Shown here one piece after another: positions 27,579 through 37,287 of a stretch of DNA of 64,000 nt (its first letter is position 1; the number at the start of each line of letters is the position of its first letter). Origin of the DNA: Alphaproteobacteria bacterium US3C007. GTDB lineage: Bacteria > Pseudomonadota > Alphaproteobacteria > Rhodobacterales > Rhodobacteraceae. The stretch covers positions 496,001 through 560,000 of the forward strand of contig CP139918.1 of NCBI GenBank assembly GCA_034423775.1, written 5' to 3'. The notes below the pieces were generated by a model that had not been told where the DNA came from, made no database searches, and was given only the letters and a program-made list of their open reading frames with translations. The translations under genes and the position numbers were made by a program.

Positions 27579-28189
27579 TCATGCCAGCGCTCTCTGCCAA
27601 TTTAAGCGAACTCATCTTTTGGACCGGACTTTCGTATTTTATCGGCAGTATTCCCTTTGGCTTGCTGCTTGCAAAAACCATGGGCTTGGGCAATCTGCGC
27701 AATATTGGCTCGGGAAATATAGGTGCTACCAATGTCCTGCGCACTGGCAACAAAAAAGCCGCGGCCTTAACGCTGGCCTTAGATTCTGCAAAAGGGGCTT
27801 TCGCGGTTGCGCTGGCGCTGTCCTATTCAGGGGAAGCCAGCGCGCAGATTGCGGCAATAAGCGCCCTTTTAGGACATTGCTACCCGGTTTGGCTGCGATT
27901 TCAGGGCGGCAAAGGCGTGGCAACGCTTTTGGGCGTGTATTATGCGCTGTTCTGGCCATTGGGGCTTGCCGCTTGCGCCACATGGCTGGCCGCCGCAGCG
28001 CTGTTTCGATTTTCTTCCTTGGCGGCTTTAATCGCAACGGCCAGTGCGCCTATTTGGGCGCTTTTGTTGGGCTATCCAACCATGCTGGTTCTGTGCGTGA
28101 GCTTGGCAATCTTGGTGTTTTGGCGCCATAGATCGAATATTCTGCGGCTCTCTAAAGGCCAAGAAACAAAAATTGGTGCTAAAAATTAA
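27575..28189 (+). CDS. plsY: Glycerol-3-phosphate acyltransferase PlsY
   Basis: An inner-membrane enzyme that transfers the acyl group from acyl-phosphate to glycerol-3-phosphate, starting phospholipid synthesis. The 204-residue protein has several hydrophobic helices and the PlsY motifs: GSIPFG (motif 1), RNIGSGNIGATNVLR (motif 2) and GHCYPVWLRFQGGKGVAT (motif 3). The start overlaps the stop of the preceding gene, so translation is coupled to the pyrimidine genes. Its stop overlaps the convergent alpha/beta hydrolase by 4 nt. Confidence 0.95.
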   Translation: MIMPALSANLSELIFWTGLSYFIGSIPFGLLLAKTMGLGNLRNIGSGNIGATNVLRTGNKKAAALTLALDSAKGAFAVALALSYSGEASAQIAAISALLGHCYPVWLRFQGGKGVATLLGVYYALFWPLGLAACATWLAAAALFRFSSLAALIATASAPIWALLLGYPTMLVLCVSLAILVFWRHRSNILRLSKGQETKIGAKN

Positions 28190-29148
28190 ACCGGATGCTT
28201 CTTCAAAAAACTTTGTATATGCGCTGCGGTTGCTTTCGCATGCGTGATCGGTGCCATATGGCCAGCCCCTTCTAACGTTTTCACAAGGCTGCGGGGCAAG
28301 CGGGCTTGTAAAGATGATATAACCGCTGGCATTGGGGCGGAAGAGGCACTGCCCTGCAAAAGCAAAACCGGTGCCTCAATCTTTTCGAGCAACCCAGCCG
28401 TACAAAACCCATAAGCATCTTCAACCACATGCGACGCTGCGGCAGGAATTAAATGGATTTTATCCACCATGCCGAGCTGCACTTTATCCGGCAATCTATC
28501 CCAAGATTGACCGCTTCCCCAAAGCTGGTGAAACGCGCGTGCAGCGCCTACAAACTCTTCCCGCGCTATGGCGCGATTAAACTCAGAATGATCATGCAAA
28601 AAAGCCTGTTTAGAGGCCGGTTCAAAGGCAAAGCCCAATGAGAAAATAACCGGCTCAATCAAGATAAGCGACCGCACCAAATCTGGATGCTCGAGCGCAA
28701 GCCGAAGCGCAACACTGGCTCCGAAAGAATGACCGATTAAATCCATCTTCTGATCCAAAAAGCTTGCGGCAACGGCAGTGCTGACATCATGAAACGCACC
28801 ACGAAAATCCCATTTCAAGCTTTCTCCATGGCCGGGCAAATCAAACATAGTAAACTGATGCTCGCTTTGCGCCATTTCGGCCAATAGGCCGCGCCATGCC
28901 GAAGACATCGCCAATGAACAATGCAGCAAGAGCACAGCCCGCGACCCTGATCCAGTCATTTGCCAAGCCGTTGGATAGCCAGCCCGAATGTCACGTTTCA
29001 AATGATACCCCTTAATATCTAACGCCAGCCTTTTATATCCCTGGCTGCGAACCAATATCCTGCAGACGCAGCGCAAACGCGTCAAACAGGTTTCACTTTT
29101 TTGCCAGATTGCCGCTGCCATCTCTTTAAGAATATTCTTTTGTGACAT
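28186..29148 (-). CDS. Alpha/beta-fold hydrolase
   Basis: A hydrolase with the nucleophile elbow GHSFG, the oxyanion-side HCSLAMSSAW segment, and a final histidine in GAGHMAPITH. The acid residue that normally follows the strand LLLQG is less clear (SASSAP), so the third triad residue is uncertain. The start is ambiguous: GTG 29217, ATG 29214, ATG 29196, ATG 29148 and ATG 29121 are in frame. I chose 29148, leaving about 105 bp for the divergent prs promoter. Substrate unknown; esterase or lipase-like activity is the family expectation. Confidence 0.75.
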   Translation of the reverse strand: MSQKNILKEMAAAIWQKSETCLTRLRCVCRILVRSQGYKRLALDIKGYHLKRDIRAGYPTAWQMTGSGSRAVLLLHCSLAMSSAWRGLLAEMAQSEHQFTMFDLPGHGESLKWDFRGAFHDVSTAVAASFLDQKMDLIGHSFGASVALRLALEHPDLVRSLILIEPVIFSLGFAFEPASKQAFLHDHSEFNRAIAREEFVGAARAFHQLWGSGQSWDRLPDKVQLGMVDKIHLIPAAASHVVEDAYGFCTAGLLEKIEAPVLLLQGSASSAPMPAVISSLQARLPRSLVKTLEGAGHMAPITHAKATAAHIQSFLKKHPV

Positions 29149-29253
29149 TTTTTGGGCTGGAATGAGATCCCGATCTAGGCCCGAGAGGTCTACCATGTTA
29201 AGCGATAACAACATCACGATTCTGTTACAAAGCGATCAAGGAATACTTTCTGG

Positions 29254-30264
29254 ATGCCAAATCTCAACGAACCCAAAATCATCGCAGGCAATGCCAACCT
29301 CACTTTGGCAAAAGCCATCTCTCGACGGATGTCACTGCACCGTGGATTAAATGTTGGATTGGTCGATGCCCGAGTCGAACGCTTCAATGATCAAGAAATT
29401 TTTGTGGAAGTGTATGAAAACGTGCGCGGCGAAGATATGTTTATTCTTCAATCCACGTCGAACCCTGCAAATGACAACTTGATGGAATTGTTGATCATGT
29501 CCGACGCGCTGCGCCGCTCTTCGGCCAGCCGTATCACCGCCGTGATCCCGTATTTTGGCTATGCAAGGCAAGACCGCCGCGCCAAAGCCCGAACGCCGAT
29601 CAGCGCCAAATTGGTGGCCAATATGTTGGTTGAGGCTGGCATTGAGCGCGTGCTCACCATGGATTTGCACGCCGCACAAATACAAGGTTTTTTCGATATC
29701 CCCGTTGATAACCTTTACGCGTCACCAATCTTTGCGCTTGATATTTTGCATCAATTCAAAGAAACGACCGACGATATAATGGTTGTCTCGCCAGATGTGG
29801 GCGGGGTTGCGCGGGCGCGCGAGCTTGCAAAGCGGATCGAAGCGCCCTTGGCCATTGTTGATAAGCGCCGTGAAAAAGCCGGTGAAATCGCCGAGATGAC
29901 GGTAATTGGCAACGTATCGGGAAAGAAATGCATCATTGTGGATGATATTTGCGATACCGCCGGCACCTTATGCAAAGCCGCCGAACTGTTGATTGAAAAC
30001 GGTGCCTCCGAAGTGCATTCATATATTACGCATGGTGTTTTATCTGGCCCTGCCGTTGAGCGGATCACAAAATCGGTGATGAAATCACTGGTGATCACTG
30101 ATTCGATTGAGGCGAGCCCTGCCGTTTTGGCAGCGCCAAATATTCGCATTGTGCCAACGGCGCCGATGTTTGCGCAGGCAATCTTGAACATTTGGAACGG
30201 TACTTCGGTCTCATCATTATTCGAAACAGATACTTTAGGGCCGATCTATGATGGCCTTTACTAA
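29254..30264 (+). CDS. prs: Ribose-phosphate pyrophosphokinase
   Basis: It makes PRPP from ribose-5-phosphate and ATP for purine, pyrimidine, histidine and NAD synthesis. The 336-residue protein, a little longer than the usual 310-320, has the Mg/PRPP signature [15 protein letters not shown] and the ATP-binding region [16 protein letters not shown]. It lies downstream of the pyrimidine/PlsY genes but has its own divergent leader. A strong hairpin follows its stop, 51 nt on. Confidence 0.95.
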   Translation: MPNLNEPKIIAGNANLTLAKAISRRMSLHRGLNVGLVDARVERFNDQEIFVEVYENVRGEDMFILQSTSNPANDNLMELLIMSDALRRSSASRITAVIPYFGYARQDRRAKARTPISAKLVANMLVEAGIERVLTMDLHAAQIQGFFDIPVDNLYASPIFALDILHQFKETTDDIMVVSPDVGGVARARELAKRIEAPLAIVDKRREKAGEIAEMTVIGNVSGKKCIIVDDICDTAGTLCKAAELLIENGASEVHSYITHGVLSGPAVERITKSVMKSLVITDSIEASPAVLAAPNIRIVPTAPMFAQAILNIWNGTSVSSLFETDTLGPIYDGLY

Positions 30265-30314
30265 CGCGCTAAAAGCGCTTGGGCATCCCGTTTTTGAAAT
30301 ATAAAACGGATAAA

Positions 30315-30338
30315 AAAAGGGCCCAGATGGGCCCTTTT
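30315..30338. terminator. Bidirectional intrinsic terminator between prs and amtB
   Basis: A stem AAAAGGGCCC / GGGCCCTTTT with a 4-nt loop (AGAT) sits 50 nt after prs and 22 nt after the amtB stop (read on the opposite strand). The A-tract on one side and T-tract on the other make it serve both converging genes. Confidence 0.88.
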
Positions 30339-30360
30339 AAATTTCCAGATTGATAAGCGA

Positions 30361-31695
30361 TTAGCTTTTGGAAAACTCAGGATAGGCATCCATGCCCAGC
30401 TCTGACATATCCAGACCGTTAATCTCATCTTCTTCTGCAACGCGGATACCCGTTGTTGCTTTAAGAATGAACCAAACGATCGCTGAGGCAACGGTTACGA
30501 AAATACCCACAACAATGATTGAGTACAGCTGGGTGCCCAGCGAGGCGTCGCCATTGGTGAACACAACTGCGATCGTACCCCAAATCCCTGCAAACAAATG
30601 TACCGGAATCGCGCCAACGACATCGTCAATTTTCAACTTGTCTAGGAATGGAACCGAGAACACAACAATCACTCCGCCAATCGCACCGATAATGGTTGCC
30701 GCCCCCAAAGACGGTGTCAAAGGCTCCGCTGTGATCGACACCAAGCCGGCCAGGGCTCCGTTCAAAATCATCGTAAGGTCTGGCTTTGAATAAAGCAGTT
30801 GCGTCAGGATCAAAGCGGCAACAGCACCGCCTGCAGCGGCGGCGTTTGTGTTGGCGAAAATGCGCGACACATCTGCCACATCTCCGACAGAGCCCATCGC
30901 AAGCTGTGAGCCACCGTTAAAGCCGAACCAGCCAAGCCATAGAATGAATGTACCCAAAGTTGCCAATGCCAGATTTGAGCCCTGGATCGGCACCACTTTG
31001 CCGTCAGCTGTGTATTTGCCAAGCCGTGGCCCTAGGATGATCGCACCTGCAAGCGCAGCCCATCCACCAACCGAATGCACCACTGTTGAACCGGCAAAGT
31101 CTAAAAAGCCCATACCGTCCAAGAAGCCTCCGCCCCATTTCCAGCTGGCTTGCAGCGGGTAAATGATGCTTGTCAAAATGACCGTAAAAATCAAAAATGG
31201 CCACAGTTTGATCCTCTCGGCCAACGCGCCCGAGACGATAGAGGCCGTTGCGGCGCAGAACATCAATTGGAAGAAGAAATCTGAACCGGTGGACGCATAG
31301 CCATAATCATCCGCCGCATCCGCTGTAACGCCGACCGCTTCTAGAACTGCCGTGCCCCAAACACCAGAAAGCACGCCCTCAACCGCCCATGTTCCCAGCG
31401 GATACATAAGATTATACCCAATGAGGTAATAGAAAATGGCTGCCAACGAAAATAAGGCCACGTTTTTCGTTAATTGCATGGTCACGTTTTTTGAGCGCAC
31501 AAGACCGGCTTCCAACATGGCAAACCCGGCGGCCATCCAGAACACCAAGAAGCCGCCAATTAAAAACAGCAGAGAATTCAGAATAAAGACGCTATCCGTC
31601 GGCACCAGAGCCGGAGCTTCTTGCGCCAAAACCGCGCCTGGCAGGATTACCGCTGCAGCGGCGCCTGAAAGGAGTTTGTGTTTTACGTTTAACAT
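30361..31695 (-). CDS. amtB: Ammonium transporter AmtB
   Basis: A trimeric ammonium channel protein in the inner membrane. The product (about 444 residues) starts at ATG 31695 behind an AAGGACC ribosome site; the longer frame to 31854 reads back into glnK and is rejected. It has a cleavable signal-like N terminus (VILPGAVLAQ), about eleven hydrophobic helices, and the twin-histidine pore pair in GSTVVHSVGG and IPVHLFAGIWG. It forms an operon with glnK, separated by 16 nt, which is typical: the PII protein blocks AmtB when nitrogen is plentiful. Confidence 0.96.
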   Translation of the reverse strand: MLNVKHKLLSGAAAAVILPGAVLAQEAPALVPTDSVFILNSLLFLIGGFLVFWMAAGFAMLEAGLVRSKNVTMQLTKNVALFSLAAIFYYLIGYNLMYPLGTWAVEGVLSGVWGTAVLEAVGVTADAADDYGYASTGSDFFFQLMFCAATASIVSGALAERIKLWPFLIFTVILTSIIYPLQASWKWGGGFLDGMGFLDFAGSTVVHSVGGWAALAGAIILGPRLGKYTADGKVVPIQGSNLALATLGTFILWLGWFGFNGGSQLAMGSVGDVADVSRIFANTNAAAAGGAVAALILTQLLYSKPDLTMILNGALAGLVSITAEPLTPSLGAATIIGAIGGVIVVFSVPFLDKLKIDDVVGAIPVHLFAGIWGTIAVVFTNGDASLGTQLYSIIVVGIFVTVASAIVWFILKATTGIRVAEEDEINGLDMSELGMDAYPEFSKS

Positions 31696-31711
31696 TCTAA
31701 GTGGTCCTTCT

Positions 31712-32050
31712 TTATATCGCGTCAGCGCCGGTTTCACCGGTACGCACTCTGACAGTTTGATCGACATCGAGAACAAAGATTTTACCGTCCCCAATTTTGC
31801 CGGTTTTGGCTGCCTTGGTGATGGTTTCAACGACTTGATCCGCCATTGACGCATCGGTCACGATTTCCAGTTTTACTTTCGGTACAAAATTTACAGCATA
31901 TTCTGCCCCACGATATATCTCAGTATGACCCGATTGGGCTCCAAAGCCCTTAATCTCGGTCACCATCATTCCACGCACGCCAATCTCGGTAAGCGCCTCA
32001 CGCACTTCTTCGAGCTTAAACGGTTTGATGGTTGCTATGATCAATTTCAC
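31712..32050 (-). CDS. glnK: Nitrogen regulatory PII protein GlnK
   Basis: A 112-residue trimeric PII signalling protein. The uridylylated tyrosine is Y51 in the T-loop ([11 protein letters not shown]), and the [12 protein letters not shown] start and [11 protein letters not shown] segment are diagnostic. Linked to amtB, it most likely controls ammonium uptake by sealing the channel. A -24/-12 sigma-54 element was looked for upstream but none was convincing. Confidence 0.95.
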   Translation of the reverse strand: MKLIIATIKPFKLEEVREALTEIGVRGMMVTEIKGFGAQSGHTEIYRGAEYAVNFVPKVKLEIVTDASMADQVVETITKAAKTGKIGDGKIFVLDVDQTVRVRTGETGADAI

Positions 32051-32315
32051 CGTTGGTTCCTTTCTTAATTTTCTTGCTTTGACGGTTGCGCCAAAACCAC
32101 GTCTCTATCAACGCCGCCCCCCACCTAAGGGCCACCAAAAGCCCAATGTTGAAGACGTAAAATCTATCAAAAGCGCATATTTTTTGCGCAATTTCTTCTT
32201 GATGATTAATTTTTAAACACAAAACGGATAGGTTTGGAGGAGCAGTTAGCCCTAAACAAGCCTATGAAGATACGATAGACTCGCCACAAAGAGCTCGAAA
32301 TAAGCAGGGCAATCC

Positions 32316-34439
32316 ATGGCAGGCAAACAGAAATCAACCAAGCCGCTCATCGCGCAAAACCGCTATGGGTCAGCGTCGAAAGCCGTACGAAAACCGCCAA
32401 AGCCCCTGCGCAGTACCGCCCCCAAGCAAAGAAATATCGTGTCCAGAGCTCTGCGATGGCTGTTTAAACGCTGCGTGGGTTTGGTTTGGGCTGTTATCTG
32501 GCGCTCAGCCCTAATGCTTGCCTTATTCACAGCTGCAGGGGTGGGTTATTATCGTAGCACCCTGCCCGATTTATCGGCCTTACTGGATGTAAGAGCCCGC
32601 GGCTCAGTCACTTTACTTGACCGCAACAATGAGGTTTTTGCCTGGCGCGGCGAACAGTTTGGGCAAGCAATCGACGCGCAAACCATTTCACCTCATTTGC
32701 GTCATGCGGTTCTGGCAACCGAAGATAAACGGTTTTACCGCCATTTTGGATTGAGCCCGCGTGGCGTTTTGGGCGCGATACGGATTAATATGCGCGAGGG
32801 CCGCAGCGCTTTATCCGGACATGGTGGCTCGACCATAACCCAGCAAACCGCGAAACTCTTGTGTTTGGGCCTGCCTTTCGATCGCGCGCGGTGGAAGAGC
32901 GAACGCGCCTATGAAGCCGAGTGCCGAGAAAGCAGCTTATGGCGCAAAGTCAAAGAAGCCGCCTATGCGCTTGCGCTTGAGAGCCGTTTTTCAAAAGATG
33001 AAATCTTAACAATTTATATAAATCGTAGCTTTCTGGGCGCGGGAGCGCGCGGGTTTGAGGCTGCGGCGCAACGCTATTTTGGAAAATCAGCACGAAATGT
33101 AAACCCCGCCGAAGCGGCAATGCTGGCTGGGCTTTTGGTGGCGCCGACCCGCTATGCGCCCACCAATAACCTGCAGAGATCGCAAAACCGCGCGGGCGTC
33201 ATTATCAATTTGATGCAAGCACAAGCGTTACTCAGCGCCGAAGAGGCCGATTTCGCGCGCAAAAACCCCGCGCAACTGTCGCAAGCGGCCAAAGCCAATG
33301 CCGGTAATTACTTTGCCGATTGGGTGATGCAATCGGGTCCACGCTTTCTGACGCAGACAACAACCGAAGATGTGATTATAAAAACCACGTTTGACCGCCG
33401 CCTTCAAAACGCGGCGGAACAGGCGATGCATCAGGTATTCGACTCAAAGGTTCGCCCGGGATCCAAGGCACAAGCTGCAATTGTTGTGATGTCCCCAAAC
33501 GGCGCAGTGCGGGCAATGCTGGGCGGGCGCAATACATCGGTTGCCGGAGGCTTTAACCGCGCCACGCAAGCGCTTCGGCAAACCGGCTCGGCCTTTAAGC
33601 CTTTTGTATATGCAGCGGCTCTCGAGGCCGGATACAGCCCCTATGATATTTTACAAGACAGCCCATTAACGCTGGATCTACCTGGCTCTGGCCCTTGGAG
33701 CCCGCAAAATTATTCAAAAGAATTTTTAGGGCCCGTCAGTTTAAACGCCGCCCTCAGCCAATCCTTAAATATTCCTACCATCCGGCTGAGCGAAGAGGTT
33801 GGACGTGATGTTGTGAGAAATGTCGCTTCTGGATTTGGAGTTGGAGAAAAGCTTGCCACTGGGCCAGCGCTTGCCTTGGGCGTGTCCGAAGCCACTTTGA
33901 TCGATATGGTCGGGGCCTATGCTGGAATTTTAAATCGCGGCCTATCCGTCACCCCTTTCGGGCTGAACGAATTGCGATTATTCGGAGACGACACTGCCCT
34001 GATGGGGGCCACAAATAGCGCCGGCCAGCGGGTCATTTCTCCAACGGCTGCGCATAATCTGATCTTTATGATGCAAAATGTGATGGTTGAAGGAACCGGA
34101 CAAAAAGCGGCGATTGAAGGGTGGCAAACCGCGGGTAAAACCGGAACAACGCAAAGCGCACGCGATGCTTGGTTTATTGGCTTTTCCAGCGATTACGTGA
34201 TCGGTGTTTGGATGGGATATGATGACAATACGCCTTTAACCGGGGTCACTGGCGGCGGGTTACCAGCCGAGATTTGGAAAGCAACCATGCTGCGTGCTCA
34301 AGGCGATTTGCCCCCGAATACGCTGGTTCAAACAGCTCAGACGCGCACCGGGGCTGGAAAAACGAGCAGAACAACCGACCGGGACCAAGGCACCAACGCG
34401 ATCAATCGCTTTTTGCGCAATCTGTTCGGGCAGAACTAA
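32316..34439 (+). CDS. Class A penicillin-binding protein (transglycosylase/transpeptidase)
   Basis: A 707-residue bifunctional peptidoglycan synthase. After a basic cytoplasmic head and one membrane helix (about residues 55-80) comes the GT51 glycosyltransferase domain with ATEDKRFYRHFG and GHGGSTITQQTAK, then the transpeptidase domain with SxxK (GSAFKPF), SxN (SQSLN) and KTG (KTGTT). It is 1A-like (mrcA/pbpC group). It ends 1 nt before the convergent mlaC gene and is transcribed alone. No beta-lactam-resistance feature is claimed. Confidence 0.93.
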   Translation: MAGKQKSTKPLIAQNRYGSASKAVRKPPKPLRSTAPKQRNIVSRALRWLFKRCVGLVWAVIWRSALMLALFTAAGVGYYRSTLPDLSALLDVRARGSVTLLDRNNEVFAWRGEQFGQAIDAQTISPHLRHAVLATEDKRFYRHFGLSPRGVLGAIRINMREGRSALSGHGGSTITQQTAKLLCLGLPFDRARWKSERAYEAECRESSLWRKVKEAAYALALESRFSKDEILTIYINRSFLGAGARGFEAAAQRYFGKSARNVNPAEAAMLAGLLVAPTRYAPTNNLQRSQNRAGVIINLMQAQALLSAEEADFARKNPAQLSQAAKANAGNYFADWVMQSGPRFLTQTTTEDVIIKTTFDRRLQNAAEQAMHQVFDSKVRPGSKAQAAIVVMSPNGAVRAMLGGRNTSVAGGFNRATQALRQTGSAFKPFVYAAALEAGYSPYDILQDSPLTLDLPGSGPWSPQNYSKEFLGPVSLNAALSQSLNIPTIRLSEEVGRDVVRNVASGFGVGEKLATGPALALGVSEATLIDMVGAYAGILNRGLSVTPFGLNELRLFGDDTALMGATNSAGQRVISPTAAHNLIFMMQNVMVEGTGQKAAIEGWQTAGKTGTTQSARDAWFIGFSSDYVIGVWMGYDDNTPLTGVTGGGLPAEIWKATMLRAQGDLPPNTLVQTAQTRTGAGKTSRTTDRDQGTNAINRFLRNLFGQN

Positions 34440-34440
34440 T

Positions 34441-35043
34441 TTAAAGTGTTGCCTCTAATGCCGTAATGAGGCGATCAATTTTGCCTCCGTTTTTATCAAG
34501 CAAAGCCCCAATTTCAGCGCGCTCGCTTAACAGCATGTTGATCCCTTCAATAAAAATATTGAAGAATAACGGCTTGCCTGATTTGTCCGACACCAAAAAC
34601 TCAACCTCAAACGGATTGGCATTTTGCAGCTTTGCTTCTGCAGTCACTTTGTAAAAGCTTTTTACTTTTTTAGAGTCTTTTACGATAATATCGCTGCCCA
34701 TAAACTCTCTGAACCGGCTGCCATATTTGCGCGCCATATATATTTTAAAAACGCGCGTAAATTTCTTCATTTGCTTGGGCGTGGCCCGCCGCGCTTCCGC
34801 TCCAAGCGCATAGCGTGCTATTAGGTTCACGTCAGCATAACGCTCAAATATTTTTTCAAATTCTGCCAGAATAATTTCTTCATCATCGGTCGATGCAACC
34901 ATCGCGTTGATATCGTCAACAGCTTGATTAATCAAAGTTTTTGCGGCGCTTTTCGTTAACGCGTAAGCGGGCAACCCGCTCCATAGCAGCGCAGCAACAA
35001 TTCCAGATAAAACCGCACGGCGCGGTAACTTATTCTGTGCCAT
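34441..35043 (-). CDS. mlaC: MlaC family phospholipid-binding periplasmic protein
   Basis: A 200-residue periplasmic protein of the Ttg2D/MlaC family that shuttles phospholipids between the outer-membrane MlaA and the inner-membrane MlaFEDB transporter. It starts MAQNKLPRRAVLSGIVAALL with a twin-arginine-like signal peptide, then the long helical/beta fold with KFTRVFKIYMARKYGSRF. ATG 35043 was chosen because it precedes the signal peptide and overlaps the mlaA stop by 14 nt, so they are coupled. The rest of the mla system is not in the window. Confidence 0.9.
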   Translation of the reverse strand: MAQNKLPRRAVLSGIVAALLWSGLPAYALTKSAAKTLINQAVDDINAMVASTDDEEIILAEFEKIFERYADVNLIARYALGAEARRATPKQMKKFTRVFKIYMARKYGSRFREFMGSDIIVKDSKKVKSFYKVTAEAKLQNANPFEVEFLVSDKSGKPLFFNIFIEGINMLLSERAEIGALLDKNGGKIDRLITALEATL

Positions 35044-35773
35044 AAAGATCCTCATACGGGTCATCATAAACATCTTCATCACGCCCACCTAACGAAAAAC
35101 GCCGGGTTTGCAGATAAATCAACTTGCTTTGGGAATAACTGTCAATGCTGTCATAAAGAACGGAATCGATCGCCCCTGCATAGGCAACACGCATATCCAT
35201 CGCTTTCGCGATCGTACTCGATGTTGTGTAATAATTCACAGGAGGCTCGATCAATGGCGCTAAGGGGTTTAAAACCCAATCTACGAGCTTGCCCGTCGCA
35301 TCCCGGCTGGTAGATGGCCCAAATAGCGGCAACTCAACATAAAACCCCTCTCCAACGCCCCATCTGTGCAAAGTGGCGCCGAAATCGCTTTCATCTCCAC
35401 CGATACCCAAATCTTCTGCCGGTGTTCCTAAACCTGCAAAGCCCAAAGTTGAATTGATTAGAAACTTACCTGTATTTTGCAGTCCAGATTGAAATTCGCC
35501 TTGCAAGACGTTATTCACAATATCCCCCGGCACCGAAAGGTTTTCAGCGAAATTGTTGATCATCTGGCGCAGGCCATCATTCACATTTCCCACATAGGCA
35601 AACGAGACTGGCCGCACGATGGATTTATCCAAAGCAATATTTACCCCATGTACGCGCCGATTCATGGTTTCAAACGGATCATTCGCATCCTGACTGTAAA
35701 GCGGCGTCGAGATGCCCAGAAAAACCAGCACAAACGCCAAAGCCATAGCTAAAGAAGTTCCTGTTTGTTTCAT
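35030..35773 (-). CDS. mlaA: MlaA (VacJ) family outer-membrane lipid-asymmetry protein, no lipobox
   Basis: A 247-residue protein of the VacJ/MlaA family: DPFETMNRRVHGVNIALD, LINSTLGFAGLGTPAEDLGI and FVELPLFGPSTSRD-like motifs are present. MlaA normally removes phospholipids from the outer leaflet. Most members are lipoproteins with a Cys after the signal peptide, but here the N terminus (MALAFVLVFLGISTPLYSQ) contains no cysteine, so it should be processed by signal peptidase I or stay anchored. ATG 35773 (GTG 35776 is also possible) is upstream of mlaC, overlapping it. Confidence 0.88.
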   Translation of the reverse strand: MKQTGTSLAMALAFVLVFLGISTPLYSQDANDPFETMNRRVHGVNIALDKSIVRPVSFAYVGNVNDGLRQMINNFAENLSVPGDIVNNVLQGEFQSGLQNTGKFLINSTLGFAGLGTPAEDLGIGGDESDFGATLHRWGVGEGFYVELPLFGPSTSRDATGKLVDWVLNPLAPLIEPPVNYYTTSSTIAKAMDMRVAYAGAIDSVLYDSIDSYSQSKLIYLQTRRFSLGGRDEDVYDDPYEDLYGTE

Positions 35774-36009
35774 CACATTTTACACCCAGTTTCGAATATC
35801 TGCCTTTTTTGTGGTATTAACGGCAAACGCTTTGTTTAACAATGACACATCAATCAAAAGCAACAAGTAAACCAATCGTGATCATCATCAAGCGTCTTTA
35901 AGGGCTGCATAAATTTTCCAACAAACGCCAAACGCCAAAAGGTAGCCCTTTTCCCTCGCTCCGAGACAGGGTATCATTTGTTAAAAATATGTTGAAAAAG
36001 GAAAGAAGA

Positions 36010-36474
36010 ATGGCCCCTGAATTTGAAGAAAAACTGAGCGAGCTGGGCGTAAATCTGCCAGAGGCACCCGCCCCAGCGGCCAATTACGTTCCTTTTGTTC
36101 AAGTCGGCGATATGCTTTATGTATCAGGGCAAATTTCAATCGGGCCAGAGGGCCTGATTAAGGGCAAGCTGGGCTTAGACATGACCACCGAGCAAGGTGC
36201 AGAGGCTGCCAAAATTTGTGCGATCAACTTGCTGTCGCAAGTGAAAGCGGCGTGCGGCGGCGATTTGGATCGGTTGATCCGGGTTGTAAAATTGACCGGA
36301 TTTGTGAACTCAACAGCAGATTACACAGACCAGCCCGCCGTTATTAACGGCGCGTCCAACCTGCTGGGTGAGGCTTTGGGAGAGGCTGGAAAACACGCGC
36401 GCGCAGCGGTATCTGCCGTCGCGCTGCCCCTTGGCGTGGCCGTGGAAATTGAAGGTATTTTCCAAATTCGATGA
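36010..36474 (+). CDS. RidA family protein (YjgF/YER057c/UK114)
   Basis: A 154-residue RidA-superfamily protein of the larger YjgF subgroup. The start ATG 36010 follows a GAAAGAAG ribosome site; a longer frame to 35989 is rejected. Motifs include YVPFVQVGDMLYVSGQ and RLIRVVKLTGFVNS. RidA-type proteins hydrolyse reactive enamine/imine intermediates, but the highly conserved catalytic Arg was not verified here. The stop overlaps the next gene as ATGA, so they form an operon with GDPD. Confidence 0.86.
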   Translation: MAPEFEEKLSELGVNLPEAPAPAANYVPFVQVGDMLYVSGQISIGPEGLIKGKLGLDMTTEQGAEAAKICAINLLSQVKAACGGDLDRLIRVVKLTGFVNSTADYTDQPAVINGASNLLGEALGEAGKHARAAVSAVALPLGVAVEIEGIFQIR

Positions 36475-37241
36475 TATCTGGTTTAGACCCGCAGTTTTTA
36501 GCTAGGCCGCTGGCGCATCGCGGCTTACACACCGACAATAAGGGTGTTTTGGAAAATAGTCAGAGCGCTGTCGCAGCGGCCATAAAAAAAGGCTATGGGA
36601 TCGAGCTTGATCTGCAGCTTTCTGCAGATGGGCAGGCGATGGTTTTTCATGATGATACATTGGATAGGATGACATCGCATCAAGGCCCGGTGCGCAACCA
36701 CAGTGCTAAAAACTTAGAACGCATGGCTTTGAAGCATAGCAGTGATTGCATTTTACCGCTCGCTGCGCTGTTGCATCAGGTTTCTGGATCAGTGCCTTTA
36801 TTGATCGAGTTAAAAGATCAAACTGGGGATCTATCTTCAAGCAATGGGGATCTAGAACGTGCCACAGCCAAAGCCTTGCAACATTATCAAGGCGCTGTGG
36901 CCGTGATGTCCTTTAACCCGTTTTCGGTACTCGAAATGCGGCGGCAGGCACCCCAGATAGCCCGCGGGCTGACAACCGAGTTTTTTACAAAGGAAGAATG
37001 GCCCATGATCTCGAAAGATAGGCGTTCAACCCTAACCAATATTTCCGACTTTGAAAAATGCGGAGCCAGTTTTATCAGCCATCATCACAAAGATCTTGAA
37101 AGCGCACCGGTGCGCGCCCTAAAGGCCAAAGGGATTCCTATATTATGTTGGACAATTGAAACAAAAGCCCAGCAGCACGCGGCGCGCCAACTGGCCGATA
37201 ATTTTACATTTGAAGGCTTTCAACCGGCAACAAGCTCTTGA
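36471..37241 (+). CDS. Glycerophosphodiester phosphodiesterase
   Basis: A 256-residue cytoplasmic GDPD (UgpQ-like), which hydrolyses glycerophosphodiesters to glycerol-3-phosphate. Metal and catalytic residues are visible: H16 and R17 in LAHRGLH, E45 and D47 in GIELDLQLS, and H60 in MVFHDDTLDRMT. No signal peptide. Coupled to ridA by a 4-nt overlap and followed after 46 nt by the FemAB-like gene. Substrate is from family knowledge. Confidence 0.93.
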   Translation: MISGLDPQFLARPLAHRGLHTDNKGVLENSQSAVAAAIKKGYGIELDLQLSADGQAMVFHDDTLDRMTSHQGPVRNHSAKNLERMALKHSSDCILPLAALLHQVSGSVPLLIELKDQTGDLSSSNGDLERATAKALQHYQGAVAVMSFNPFSVLEMRRQAPQIARGLTTEFFTKEEWPMISKDRRSTLTNISDFEKCGASFISHHHKDLESAPVRALKAKGIPILCWTIETKAQQHAARQLADNFTFEGFQPATSS

Positions 37242-37287
37242 TTATCCGCGCTTTTGCAACACATAGGCGCTAAAGGGAAAGGCCAGG

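Noticed and set aside
32051..32315. Possible sigma-54 promoter for glnK
   Set aside because: A GG/GC spacing of 10 bp was looked for in the leader but no site had both elements in register.
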